Origin: Sulfitobacter sp. LCG007
GTDB lineage: Bacteria; Pseudomonadota; Alphaproteobacteria; Rhodobacterales; Rhodobacteraceae
Reading direction: 5' to 3'
Assembly: GCF_040801785.1 (NCBI RefSeq)
Contig: NZ_CP161806.1
Span: 99,256-163,255 of the forward strand
DNA: 64,000 nt
The notes beneath the pieces are model-generated. The model made no database searches. It was not told the DNA's origin and worked only from the letters and a program-made list of their open reading frames with translations. The translations under genes and the position numbers were made by a program. Shown here piece after piece: positions 18,739 through 26,564 of the stretch. Within the stretch, counting starts at the first letter, position 1. Every line of letters begins with the position of its first letter.

Positions 18739-19565
18739 GCGACAAGCTCCAGGTCATTTTCGCGGGTAAACGCCTGCGACAGGAACTGGAACCCGGCCAC
18801 CAGCACGAAGAGGCAGATCGAGGGCAGCACGGCCAGCTGGGGCGCCAGCGCGAGGTAGTTCTGCCCCTCGCTCACCATCATCCCCCAGGAGGGCAGCGGC
18901 GGCTGCACGCCGAGACCGAGATAGGACAGCGATGCCTCCATCACGATGATCATGCCGAATTCGTAGGAGCCCACGATGAGCATCTGCGGCAGCACGTTCG
19001 GCAGCAGATGCTTGCGGATGTTCCAGGTGGCCGTCGCGCCCTGCGTACGGGCCGACAGGATGAATTCGCGCTCGCGCAGCGACAGCGCCATGCCGCGCGC
19101 AACCCGTCCGTAGGAGACCCAGCTCGTGAGGCCCAGCATGACGGCCAGGTTCACGACGCTCGGTCCGACAATGGCGGTCACCGCGATCAGCAGCAGTACG
19201 CGCGGGATCGACAGCTGCAGGTCGGCCAGGCCCATGATGACAGTTTCGACCGGTCCGCGGAAATAGCCGGCGACAAGGCCGAGCGTAACGCCAATGACCA
19301 TGCTGACCGCGACCGCCGACAGACCGATGAGCGCCGACACCTGACCCGCCAGCGCTAGACGGTCGAGCATGTCGCGGCCCAGGGTGTCCGTGCCCAGAAG
19401 ATACACGTCGCCCGTGAAGCTCTCCCCGCCGATGGGAAGCAGGGAGGCTCCGAGGTCCTGGACATAGGGATCGTAGCCCGGCAGCAAGGGGATCCCGATG
19501 ATAAGCGCCGCCATGGCGCAAAGCAGGACAATGGCGGTCATCTGCGAGAGGTTGAATCGGGACAT
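18735..19565 (-). CDS. ABC transporter permease, DppC-type
   Basis: This 276-residue inner-membrane protein starts at the ATG at 19565, which overlaps the upstream permease stop (TGATG). It has an N-terminal hydrophobic segment (AIVLLCAMAALIIGIPLLPG), the GTDTLGRDMLDRL motif of DppC/OppC proteins and five further hydrophobic segments. The EAA coupling loop reads EREFILSARTQGATATWNIRKH, with LPNVLPQMLIV after it. It forms the channel with the DppB-type permease. The larger open frame extending to 20006 is an artefact of overlap with that gene. Confidence 0.92.
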   Translation of the reverse strand: MSRFNLSQMTAIVLLCAMAALIIGIPLLPGYDPYVQDLGASLLPIGGESFTGDVYLLGTDTLGRDMLDRLALAGQVSALIGLSAVAVSMVIGVTLGLVAGYFRGPVETVIMGLADLQLSIPRVLLLIAVTAIVGPSVVNLAVMLGLTSWVSYGRVARGMALSLREREFILSARTQGATATWNIRKHLLPNVLPQMLIVGSYEFGMIIVMEASLSYLGLGVQPPLPSWGMMVSEGQNYLALAPQLAVLPSICLFVLVAGFQFLSQAFTRENDLELVA

Positions 19566-20482
19566 CAGGCAAGCCTCACGCGGGGGTCGAGCAGCCCGTA
19601 GAGCAGATCGACGATCAGGTTGATGACCACGAACATGACCGAAATCAGGAAGGTGCCGGCGAGAATGACCGGAAAGTCGCGCTGGCTGACGGACTGGACG
19701 ATCAGCCGTCCGACGCCGGGCCAGGAAAAGACGGTTTCGGTGACCACTGTCCCCCCCAGCAACAGGCCGAGGTTGATCCCGGCGATGGTGACAAGCGGCA
19801 GGAGCGCGTTCGGCAGCATGTGGCGCAACAGCACTTTCAGATGTCCCTGCCCTTTCGCATAGGCGGTGCGGACATAGTCGAGGCGCTGTTCGGACGCGAG
19901 CGAGGCATTGAAGAGCCGCAGGTAGAGCGCCAGCTCGTAGGTTCCCAGCGTCACGGCGGGCAGGACGAGGTGCTGCCATGTTCCACGCCCGAACGACGGC
20001 AGCCACTTCAGCCAGATCGCGAAGATCAGGATCAGCCCCAGCCCGAAGGAGAACAGCGGGATCGCCTGCCGTCCCAGAGCCAGCCAGGTGATCACCTCAC
20101 GGATCCAGCGTTGCCGTGTCATCCGCATCAGGATGCCCAGGATGAAGGCAAGCCCGATGCCGACGAAGAACGACGTCAGCGCCAGTTCCAGCGTCGCCGG
20201 CACGCGTTCCACCACAAGATCCATGGCCGGAATATTCTGCCGGATCGACGCGCCGAAGTCGCCCTGCACGGCGTTCCAGAGGAACTTGCCGTATTGCACG
20301 ATAAGCGGCTGGTCGAGACCCATGGCCGCGCGGATGCGATCGATGTCCTCGGGCTTGGCCTCGAGCGGGAGAAGAAGGAGCGCGGGATCGCCCGCCAGGC
20401 GAACCAGAAAGAATGCCGCCGTGATGACGCCGAAGACGGTGAGGACCGACTGAAGTATGCGCTTGATGAGAAATCGCGCCAT
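19565..20482 (-). CDS. ABC transporter permease, DppB-type
   Basis: This is a 305-residue protein started at the ATG at 20482 (MARFLIKRILQSVLTVFGV), preceded by AGGAGG ten bases upstream. The frame stays open 48 bases further but without a site. DppB features are the N-terminal RFLIKRILQ helix, six membrane segments, and the EAA-type loop LDYVRTAYAKGQGHLKVLLRHMLPN. It is the first gene of the ABC operon. A palindromic operator containing a TTGACA lies at 20551-20564, 69 bases before the start, shared with the divergent alcohol dehydrogenase gene. Confidence 0.92.
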   Translation of the reverse strand: MARFLIKRILQSVLTVFGVITAAFFLVRLAGDPALLLLPLEAKPEDIDRIRAAMGLDQPLIVQYGKFLWNAVQGDFGASIRQNIPAMDLVVERVPATLELALTSFFVGIGLAFILGILMRMTRQRWIREVITWLALGRQAIPLFSFGLGLILIFAIWLKWLPSFGRGTWQHLVLPAVTLGTYELALYLRLFNASLASEQRLDYVRTAYAKGQGHLKVLLRHMLPNALLPLVTIAGINLGLLLGGTVVTETVFSWPGVGRLIVQSVSQRDFPVILAGTFLISVMFVVINLIVDLLYGLLDPRVRLA

Positions 20483-20550
20483 GCCTGAAATGCCTCCTGC
20501 CTCGGTCTTCGGACCGTTGGTCATCCGCATACGCTAGAAATCGGGACGCA

Positions 20551-20564
20551 AGCTGTCAACAGTA
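20551..20564. promoter_or_regulatory. Operator palindrome AACTGTnnACAGTT, copy B
   Basis: AGCTGTCAACAGTA is the least perfect of the five copies but keeps the CTGTcaACAG core. On the minus strand it contains TTGACA (20559-20554), and TAGCGT follows after exactly 17 bases (20536-20531), giving a believable promoter for the ABC permease operon with the operator on its -35. It also lies 127 bases upstream of the plus-strand dehydrogenase pair, so it may govern both. Confidence 0.7.
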
Positions 20565-20690
20565 GACATGTCGGGAAACCCGTTCTAGGCTCCCCATGGA
20601 CGGAAGCGCCCGAATGCTGACCGCCTGCCGGAATCCCGGCCCAAAAACACCTAACCCGCAGCAACCCGATGCCGCAGAAAAGGAGAGATG

Positions 20691-21776
20691 ATGAAAGCAG
20701 CCGTAGTCTGGGAGGCCGCAGAGCCGATGACGATCGAGGATGTCACGATCTTCAAGCCGAAGAACCGGGAAGTCATCGTCAATACCGCCTACGCCGGCAT
20801 CTGCCACTCGGATCTGCATCTGCAGGACGGCACCTTTCCCCATCCCATGCCCTTCATCCCGGGCCATGAATGCGCGGGCATCGTCGAGGCCGTGGGTGAT
20901 GAAGTCACGTATGTGAAGCCCGGCGATCATGTGGTCGGCTGCCTTTCGACCTTCTGCGGTTCCTGCGCGCAATGCCTGACCGGCCATCCCAATCTCTGTG
21001 AATCGACCGATATCAAGCTGCCCTGGGGAGTCGCCCGCCGCTATGCCCTGAACGGCGAGAACATCCACCAGTCCTCGTCGCTGTCCGCCTTCGCCGAACA
21101 GATGCTGGTGCACGAGAACTCTCTGGTGAAGATCGACAAGGATGTGCCGCTGGACCGCGCCGCGCTCGTGGGTTGCGGCGTGTTGACCGGGATCGGCGCC
21201 GTCATCCACGCGGCCAAGGTCGAGGCCGGTGCCACGGTCGCGGTGATCGGCTGCGGCGGCGTGGGGCTGTCGGTCATCAGCGGGGCGCGCATCGCCGGCG
21301 CGGGCAGGATCATCGCCATCGACCGGCTGGACAGCAAGCTGGCGCTTGCCCGCGACCTCGGCGCGACCGACACGATCAATGCGACCGACAAGGATGCCGT
21401 GGCCGAAGTGATCGAGATGACAAAGGGCGGCGTGCAGTATTCCTTCGAGGCGCTCGGCCTTCAGCAGACGGCACAGAATGCCTTCGACATGCTGCGCATG
21501 GGCGGAACGGCGACGATCCTGGGAATGTTCAAGCCGGGCACCAAGCTGACGCTCGAGGCGTCGTTCTTCATCAAGGACCGCAAGATCCAGGGGTCCTCCA
21601 TGGGGTCCAACCGTTTCCGCGTCGACATTCCCAACCTGCTGAATTTCTACAAGCAGGGCAGGCTGGATCTCGATCACCTGATCTCGGACCGCATCGAGCT
21701 GGACCAGATCAACGACGGCTACCAGAAGCTCTATTCCGGCGCGCCGGTCCGCCAGATCATCGACTTCCATCTCTGA
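20691..21776 (+). CDS. Zinc-dependent alcohol dehydrogenase (MDR family)
   Basis: This is a 361-residue protein from the second of two adjacent ATGs (20688, 20691), because AAGGAG is five bases from the second. It has catalytic zinc ligands in GICHSDLH and GHECAG, a structural-zinc cluster CGSCAQCLTGHPNLC, and the Rossmann motif IGCGGVGLSVISGA. It resembles the NAD-linked class III/NDMA-dependent branch of medium-chain dehydrogenases. It is paired with the aldehyde dehydrogenase seven bases downstream, so the two would take a primary alcohol to a carboxylate. Confidence 0.92.
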   Translation: MKAAVVWEAAEPMTIEDVTIFKPKNREVIVNTAYAGICHSDLHLQDGTFPHPMPFIPGHECAGIVEAVGDEVTYVKPGDHVVGCLSTFCGSCAQCLTGHPNLCESTDIKLPWGVARRYALNGENIHQSSSLSAFAEQMLVHENSLVKIDKDVPLDRAALVGCGVLTGIGAVIHAAKVEAGATVAVIGCGGVGLSVISGARIAGAGRIIAIDRLDSKLALARDLGATDTINATDKDAVAEVIEMTKGGVQYSFEALGLQQTAQNAFDMLRMGGTATILGMFKPGTKLTLEASFFIKDRKIQGSSMGSNRFRVDIPNLLNFYKQGRLDLDHLISDRIELDQINDGYQKLYSGAPVRQIIDFHL

Positions 21777-21783
21777 GGCACCC

Positions 21784-23286
21784 ATGACACTCCAGACCTC
21801 CGTGGCACCCCAGCTCGGCGCGGCCACCCAATCCTTCCTGACACGTGCCCTCGGCATGTTCATCGACGGCCGCATGGTGCCCGGCGAGGGCAAGGCCACC
21901 TCGATCCTGCGCGATCCGGGCCGTGGCGTTCATATCGCCGACGTCCCGCAGGGCACCGCCGCTGACGTCGACCACGCCGTTGCAGCCGCCCGGGCCGCCT
22001 TCGAGTCGGGTCCGTGGCGGAGCATGAAGCCGAACGAACGCAGCAAGGTCATCTGGAAGTTCGCCGATCTTCTCGAAGCCCATTCGGAAACCTTCGTCGA
22101 GCTCGAGACGCTCAACATCGGCCTGCCGATGGGGGCGATCCGCATGGCCCATGTGGGCGGCTCGGTCGACATGCTGCGCTATTACGCGGGCTGGCCGACC
22201 AAGCTTACCGGAAAGACCGTGCCGGTATCGTCTCCCGGTGAATGGCATGCCTACACCCTGCGCGATCCCATCGGCGTGGTGGCGCAGATCGTGCCGTGGA
22301 ACGGTCCGCTGATGATGGCGGTCTGGAAGGTGGCGCCCGCGCTCGCCGCCGGTTGCACGATCGTCCTGAAACCCGCCGAGCAGACGCCGCTCACGGCGCT
22401 TCTTCTGGCCGAGCTGGCGCTCGAGGCCGGTATACCGCAGGGCGTCTTCAACGTCGTGCTGGGCGGGGCCGAGGTCGGAGCGGCGCTGGCCTCGCACCCG
22501 GATGTGGACAAGATCGCCTTCACCGGTTCGACAGGGGTCGGCCGCGCCATCGCGGTAGCGGCGGCGCAGAGCAATCTCAAGCGGGTGACACTCGAACTCG
22601 GCGGCAAGAGCCCGATGATCGTGCTGCCGGATGCCGATCTCGATGCCGCCGTGCCAGCGCTGGCCGCGGGCATCTTCTCCGGCACCGGTCAGATATGCAC
22701 CGCCGGATCGCGGCTCTACGTTCACGAAAGCGTCTTCGACAGGGTGGTCGAGGGCGTGGCCGGTGCGGCGAATGCCTTGAAGGTCGGGTACGGGTTCGAC
22801 CCGCAAACTCAGATGGGGCCGCTCATCACCGCCGCGCATCGCGACCGCGTGAGCAGAATGACCGAGAACGCGCTTCGAGAGGGCGCATCCGTCGTCACCG
22901 GCGCGGAAGAGATCGGCGGCGACGGCTTCTTCTATCGCCCTACCGTGCTGGCCGATCTGGTGCAGGAGTCGACGATCGCGCGCGAGGAGGTTTTCGGCCC
23001 CGTCCTGTCGGTGCTGCGCTTCTCGGACGACGACCTCGATGCGGTGGCGAAGCAGGCCAACGACAGCGCCTATGGCCTCGCGGCCTCGGTCTTTACCCGC
23101 AACGTCAGCCTGGCGCACAAGATGGCCGCCCGCCTGCGCGCGGGCACCATCGGCATAAACCGGCATTTCGTCGGTGACAGCGCCCTGCCCTTCGGCGGCT
23201 TCCGCCAGTCAGGCTGGGGACGCGAGAAGGGCGAAGACGTCTTCAACGCCTATCTCGAGACCAAGACGGTCGCCGCCCCCCTCTGA
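21784..23286 (+). CDS. Aldehyde dehydrogenase family protein
   Basis: This 500-residue protein is of normal length. It has the catalytic base region VTLELGGKSPMIVLPDADLD, nucleophile Cys in GQICTAGSRLYV, the cofactor motif FTGSTGVGRAIA and the C-terminal PFGGFRQSGWGREKG. It oxidises an aldehyde with NAD(P) to the acid, probably the product of the alcohol dehydrogenase directly upstream. A strong GC-rich hairpin terminator follows at 23308-23331. The substrate is not identifiable by motif. Confidence 0.93.
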   Translation: MTLQTSVAPQLGAATQSFLTRALGMFIDGRMVPGEGKATSILRDPGRGVHIADVPQGTAADVDHAVAAARAAFESGPWRSMKPNERSKVIWKFADLLEAHSETFVELETLNIGLPMGAIRMAHVGGSVDMLRYYAGWPTKLTGKTVPVSSPGEWHAYTLRDPIGVVAQIVPWNGPLMMAVWKVAPALAAGCTIVLKPAEQTPLTALLLAELALEAGIPQGVFNVVLGGAEVGAALASHPDVDKIAFTGSTGVGRAIAVAAAQSNLKRVTLELGGKSPMIVLPDADLDAAVPALAAGIFSGTGQICTAGSRLYVHESVFDRVVEGVAGAANALKVGYGFDPQTQMGPLITAAHRDRVSRMTENALREGASVVTGAEEIGGDGFFYRPTVLADLVQESTIAREEVFGPVLSVLRFSDDDLDAVAKQANDSAYGLAASVFTRNVSLAHKMAARLRAGTIGINRHFVGDSALPFGGFRQSGWGREKGEDVFNAYLETKTVAAPL

Positions 23287-23307
23287 TCCGGCGCATGTGA
23301 ACGCGAA

Positions 23308-23331
23308 GGGCCCGGCCGTCCGGCCGGGCCC
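23308..23331. terminator. Bidirectional hairpin terminator
   Basis: GGGCCCGGCC (23308-23317) and GGCCGGGCCC (23322-23331) form a perfect 10-bp stem with a 4-base loop, followed by CTTTCGTTT on the plus strand and AAG/CTT pairing at the base. It sits between the convergent stops at 23286 and 23340 and can serve both transcripts. Confidence 0.85.
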
Positions 23332-23339
23332 CTTTCGTT

Positions 23340-24020
23340 TCAGCCGATCTGGCCGAGCGCGCTCAGCGTATCCTCGGTCGACATGACATCCGCGTATTTC
23401 GCGTTCATGTCGAAGAGGTTCACCAGGTGCGAAGTATGCGAGCGGTCATATACTGCGTCCTGCGGCACCACACAGCGGTAGTTGTAGGCGAAACCATCGA
23501 CCACCGAACCCCGGACGCAGCCGCTGGTGGTGCACCCTGTCACGACCAGTGTGTCGATGCCGCGCTCGACGAGATAGCTCACCAGAGGTGTGCCGAAGAA
23601 CGCGCTCGGATGGCGTTTGGGCAGCAGGATGTCGCCGTCCTGCGGCGCGCAGTCCGGCACGAACTCGTAGCCCTTCGCGGCCACGCCCATCAGCGCGGGG
23701 ACCTTTGCCGCAAGTCTTCCGGTATCGAAGCTCTCCTTCGGCGCCACATAGGGATAGATGACCGGCCAGTTTTTTTGCCGGAACGCCTTCAGAAGTTTCG
23801 CGATATTGGCCACGGCGTCCCAGCCCACCTGACCGCAGGACGTCGGGAATTCCTCGATGGATTCCCAGAACGGCTTCGGCTCGGTTCCGACTGTCCTGTA
23901 CTGCACGTCGATGATCAGCAGGGCCGGCGACGTCCCCATGCCGGAGGATTTTCCGAAACCGGCGGCCTCGTACTGCTTGCGTTCGTCTTCGGGAATGATC
24001 CCGTCCCAGATCTGTGCCAT
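23340..24020 (-). CDS. Isochorismatase-family cysteine hydrolase
   Basis: This is a 226-residue protein from the ATG at 24020, preceded by AAAGGA eight bases upstream. It carries the full triad Asp38 (LLIIDVQYR), Lys135 (LLPKRHPSAFFGT) and Cys168 (TTSGCVRGSVVDGF). It shares LFDMNAKYADVMS near the C-terminus with the 671 paralogue, which marks the N-carbamoylsarcosine amidase-like branch. It probably removes a carbamoyl or amide group after ring opening. An operator palindrome at 24086-24099 precedes it, so it is likely transcribed on its own, separately from the regulator gene upstream. Confidence 0.88.
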   Translation of the reverse strand: MAQIWDGIIPEDERKQYEAAGFGKSSGMGTSPALLIIDVQYRTVGTEPKPFWESIEEFPTSCGQVGWDAVANIAKLLKAFRQKNWPVIYPYVAPKESFDTGRLAAKVPALMGVAAKGYEFVPDCAPQDGDILLPKRHPSAFFGTPLVSYLVERGIDTLVVTGCTTSGCVRGSVVDGFAYNYRCVVPQDAVYDRSHTSHLVNLFDMNAKYADVMSTEDTLSALGQIG

Positions 24021-24085
24021 CGGATGTCCTTTCGTCACGCGCCGCCAGCCGGCGGAGTTCGCGCCAGTGAACCGCCGGTACGTTG

Positions 24086-24099
24086 AACTGTCAACAGTT
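24086..24099. promoter_or_regulatory. Operator palindrome AACTGTnnACAGTT, copy C
   Basis: AACTGTCAACAGTT is perfect apart from the two central bases. On the minus strand it embeds TTGACA (24094-24089), with TTCACT 17 bases on as a weak -10. It lies between the end of the GntR/FCD gene and the start of the amidase gene at 24020, so it should control the amidase. Confidence 0.78.
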
Positions 24100-24120
24100 T
24101 TCAGTTTCTGGCTGGCGCGG

Positions 24121-24804
24121 TCAGCCCGCCTCGGCGTCCTCTGCCTCGACGGCGGCCATCGCACTGACGCGCGCGTTGCGCAGATGCATGCGCATGGCTC
24201 GTTCCGCCGCATCGGGATCACGGCTTTCGAGCGCCGCGACAACCTCGTGATGTTCCTTCAACGCGGCCATCGTCCGGCCCGGCTGGGCGCTGCTCTTCCG
24301 GCGCTGGATCCGAAGCTGGTAATAGACCTCGTCCATGAGCAGCCGTTCGATCCGCTCGTTCTCGGCGGCGCGGATGATCGAGAAGTGAAAGTCCTCGTCG
24401 AGGGTGCGCGGCGCATAGCGTTCACCCGACGCGACCTCGGGACGATGCGCGTCCTCAGCCAGCATCGAGCGCAGATGGTCGAGTTGCAGGTCGGTCATCC
24501 GCTCGCAGGCCAGCCGCGCGGCCATGCCTTCGAGCGCCTCGCGGGTCAGGAACAAAGCCTCGATATCGTCGCGGGAGAAGTCGATGACATGGACGCCGAT
24601 CCGCGGCGTCCGGCGCACGAGCCGCCCCTCCAGCCGCCCCAGCGCCTCGCGCAGCGGACCCCTGCTGATTCCCAGCTGCCGGGCAAGTTCCGCCTCGGAC
24701 AGACGTTGTCCCAGCTCGAATTCGCCCGAGGTGATGGCTTCGACCACCTTCTCGAACGCTTCCGAGCTCAGCGACGCGCCCACGATCGGCTTGATGTTGC
24801 TCAC
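24121..24804 (-). CDS. GntR-family transcriptional regulator with FCD domain
   Basis: This 227-residue protein has an N-terminal winged helix (LSEAELARQLGISRGPLREALGRLEGRLVRRTPRIGVHV, split here only by the wing). The all-helical FCD domain carries metal-ligand candidates Asp-x3-His (LDEDFHFSI) and His residues in KEHHEVV and RMHLRNARV. FCD regulators usually bind short palindromes with an nTGTnnACAn-type core and release on binding an organic acid. It is the only FCD regulator in the window and lies in the middle of the five operator sites, so it is the best candidate for the regulon. Confidence 0.9.
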   Translation of the reverse strand: MSNIKPIVGASLSSEAFEKVVEAITSGEFELGQRLSEAELARQLGISRGPLREALGRLEGRLVRRTPRIGVHVIDFSRDDIEALFLTREALEGMAARLACERMTDLQLDHLRSMLAEDAHRPEVASGERYAPRTLDEDFHFSIIRAAENERIERLLMDEVYYQLRIQRRKSSAQPGRTMAALKEHHEVVAALESRDPDAAERAMRMHLRNARVSAMAAVEAEDAEAG

Positions 24805-24863
24805 TGGATACTCCCTGACCGTCCGGGGCTTGCAAGCCGGACCCGCCGTAACCTTCTGGTGCC

Positions 24864-24873
24864 GTGTTTACAC
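24864..24873. promoter_or_regulatory. Degenerate operator-like palindrome upstream of the FCD regulator
   Basis: GTGTTTACAC is a perfect 10-bp palindrome 60 bases before the regulator start. It shares the TGTnnACA centre with the five AACTGTnnACAGTT sites but not the outer bases. It could be a weak autoregulatory site. A hairpin (GTCCGG 24821-24826 with CCGGAC 24837-24842) lies between it and the gene. Confidence 0.35.
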
Positions 24874-24921
24874 TTCGATACCAGATATAGAAAGCCCGGA
24901 CACAACCCGTGCGGATTCCCA

Positions 24922-25818
24922 TTATCCGGGCAGGTTGAATATCCGCATCGCATTGTCGCGCATGATCTTCCGCCGCGCGGCCGGACGGAAGCCAAGCGTA
25001 TCCACCTCGGCCACCGCGCGTTCCGGATCGATGACCCACCAGTCGGTTCCGAACATGAACTTGTCCTGTCCATAGGTATTCGCGTAATGCACCGCATTCG
25101 CGCCCCAGTGCTTGGGCGCATAGGCGTCGCCGGCCATGTAGACGTTCTCGTGCTTGGTGCAGACCGAGATCATCTCTTCGGTCCAGGGATAGCCCAGGTG
25201 GATGCCGATGATCGTCAGGTGCGGAAAGTCGATCGCGACCCGGTCCAGCGTGATCGGCCGACCGACGGAGGGCAGCCGGAAGTCCTTGTTGTAGACCAGG
25301 CAATGGCCGACCTGCATCATGATCGGAATGCCCAACTCCTCGCAGCGCGCGTAATATGGGTAGTAGATCGCCGCGTCCGGCGCCTGTCCGAACCAGTGCG
25401 GATAGAGATGCGCCCCGACAAAGCCGAATTCGTTCACGGCGCGGTCCAGCTCCTTCAGACCTGCGACACCAAGCAGCGGGTTGATCCCGGCAAGACCGGA
25501 ATAGCGGTGCGGATAGCGCTGGCAAGCGGCATGGATGTATTCGTAGGGGATCTCCTTCGACCCCTGCATCCGCCGGTCCCCGCAGCGCATCGCGATCAGC
25601 AGGGACCGCTCGATACCCGCGCGGTCCATCTTCTCGATATAGGCTTCCTCGGTCGTGCCGTTGCGTGGATCGCCCTTCATGCGGACCTTGTCGCGGAAGG
25701 TGTCGTCGGTCGGCACACGTCCTTCGGCGACAACCTCGGGCGTGTAGTAGTTGACGACGATGTCGATGGCGCCGTAGCCATGTTCGGTCTTGCTTGCGTC
25801 GAAGGCGTATTCTGTCAC
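24922..25818 (-). CDS. Amidohydrolase-2 family protein lacking the N-terminal HxH metal motif
   Basis: This 298-residue TIM-barrel protein resembles the ACMSD/LigY/PDC-hydrolase group. The first strand, where metal-dependent members have a His-x-His pair, reads IDIVVNYYTPE (residues 18-28), so both His are absent. Later features remain: His172 (VGHCLVYNK), His207 (IIGIHLGYPWTEEM) and Asp259 (MFGTDWWVIDPE). It may be metal-free or bind metal differently. Its start overlaps the enoyl-CoA hydratase stop by ATGA in the minus-strand CoA operon. The reaction is probably hydrolysis or decarboxylation, but this is a family-level guess. Confidence 0.82.
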   Translation of the reverse strand: MTEYAFDASKTEHGYGAIDIVVNYYTPEVVAEGRVPTDDTFRDKVRMKGDPRNGTTEEAYIEKMDRAGIERSLLIAMRCGDRRMQGSKEIPYEYIHAACQRYPHRYSGLAGINPLLGVAGLKELDRAVNEFGFVGAHLYPHWFGQAPDAAIYYPYYARCEELGIPIMMQVGHCLVYNKDFRLPSVGRPITLDRVAIDFPHLTIIGIHLGYPWTEEMISVCTKHENVYMAGDAYAPKHWGANAVHYANTYGQDKFMFGTDWWVIDPERAVAEVDTLGFRPAARRKIMRDNAMRIFNLPG

Positions 25819-26564
25819 GGTCTGGTCCTTCCATGGCGGGCCGTGTCGAGCGGCCCGGTTTCCTGTCCGATATCTTCGATACGGGATCTGTGATGGGCCC
25901 GTGTACGCTCCTCGGCCTCCCGCAAGCGGCGCTCGAAGTCATCCGGCCTAGGCGGGACGCCCGGCCGCTCCAGCATCCGGCGAGCAGCCTGCCGCACCGC
26001 CGCATCGAGCGCTTCAGGCGCCACGACCTCGTCGATCAGACCCAGCCCGCGGGCCTCTTCGGCATTGGCCGGATCGCCGCTTGCCGCCATCCGGTCCAGC
26101 GCGCCGGGCGACACCCTGTCGCGCCAGCCGGCCAGCACCACATGGGGGAAGAGACCGACCCTGACCTCGGGAAGCGCGAAGACCGCGGTCCCGGCTGCAA
26201 CCGAATGGAAACAGGCGGAAAGCAGTCCCAGACCCCCCGCGACACAGGCCCCGTTGACCCGGCCGAGGATCGGCGGGCGCAGGGACCGCGCCGCCCGCAG
26301 GACGGCTCCAAGACCCGTGGGGCCTTCCCCCTCGAGCTCGGCCAGCATGGCGGCACGGTCCTTGAGGTCGAGCCCGGCACAGAACGCAGACGTACCCTCT
26401 CCGGTCAGCACGATCAGTTGCACCGCCGAATCCGCACCCAGCCGCGACAGCGCCTCGGCAAGTGCGTGGAGCTCGCCGGGACGCAGCGCGTTGCGCACCT
26501 CCGGACGGCTCAGCGTGACCCGGGCCACCACACCTTCGGTCTCGATGCGGAAGGCGGCCGTCAT
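25815..26564 (-). CDS. Enoyl-CoA hydratase/isomerase family protein
   Basis: This 249-residue crotonase-fold protein shows the two oxyanion-hole segments, SAFCAGLDLKD and NGACVAGGLGLLSAC, and FALPEVRVGLFPHVV where the catalytic acid usually lies. It would hydrate, isomerise or cleave the CoA thioester formed by the ligase immediately upstream (shared base at 26564). The C-terminal tail is unusually charged (EERTRAHHRSRIEDIGQ). It belongs to the operon hydrolase-ligase-crotonase-amidohydrolase. Confidence 0.88.
   Translation of the reverse strand: MTAAFRIETEGVVARVTLSRPEVRNALRPGELHALAEALSRLGADSAVQLIVLTGEGTSAFCAGLDLKDRAAMLAELEGEGPTGLGAVLRAARSLRPPILGRVNGACVAGGLGLLSACFHSVAAGTAVFALPEVRVGLFPHVVLAGWRDRVSPGALDRMAASGDPANAEEARGLGLIDEVVAPEALDAAVRQAARRMLERPGVPPRPDDFERRLREAEERTRAHHRSRIEDIGQETGPLDTARHGRTRP

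Noticed and set aside
24821..24842. Hairpin upstream of the FCD regulator as a riboswitch or strong terminator
   Set aside because: It is a short GC stem with no U-tract and no recognisable aptamer. Kept only as a note in the adjacent entry.
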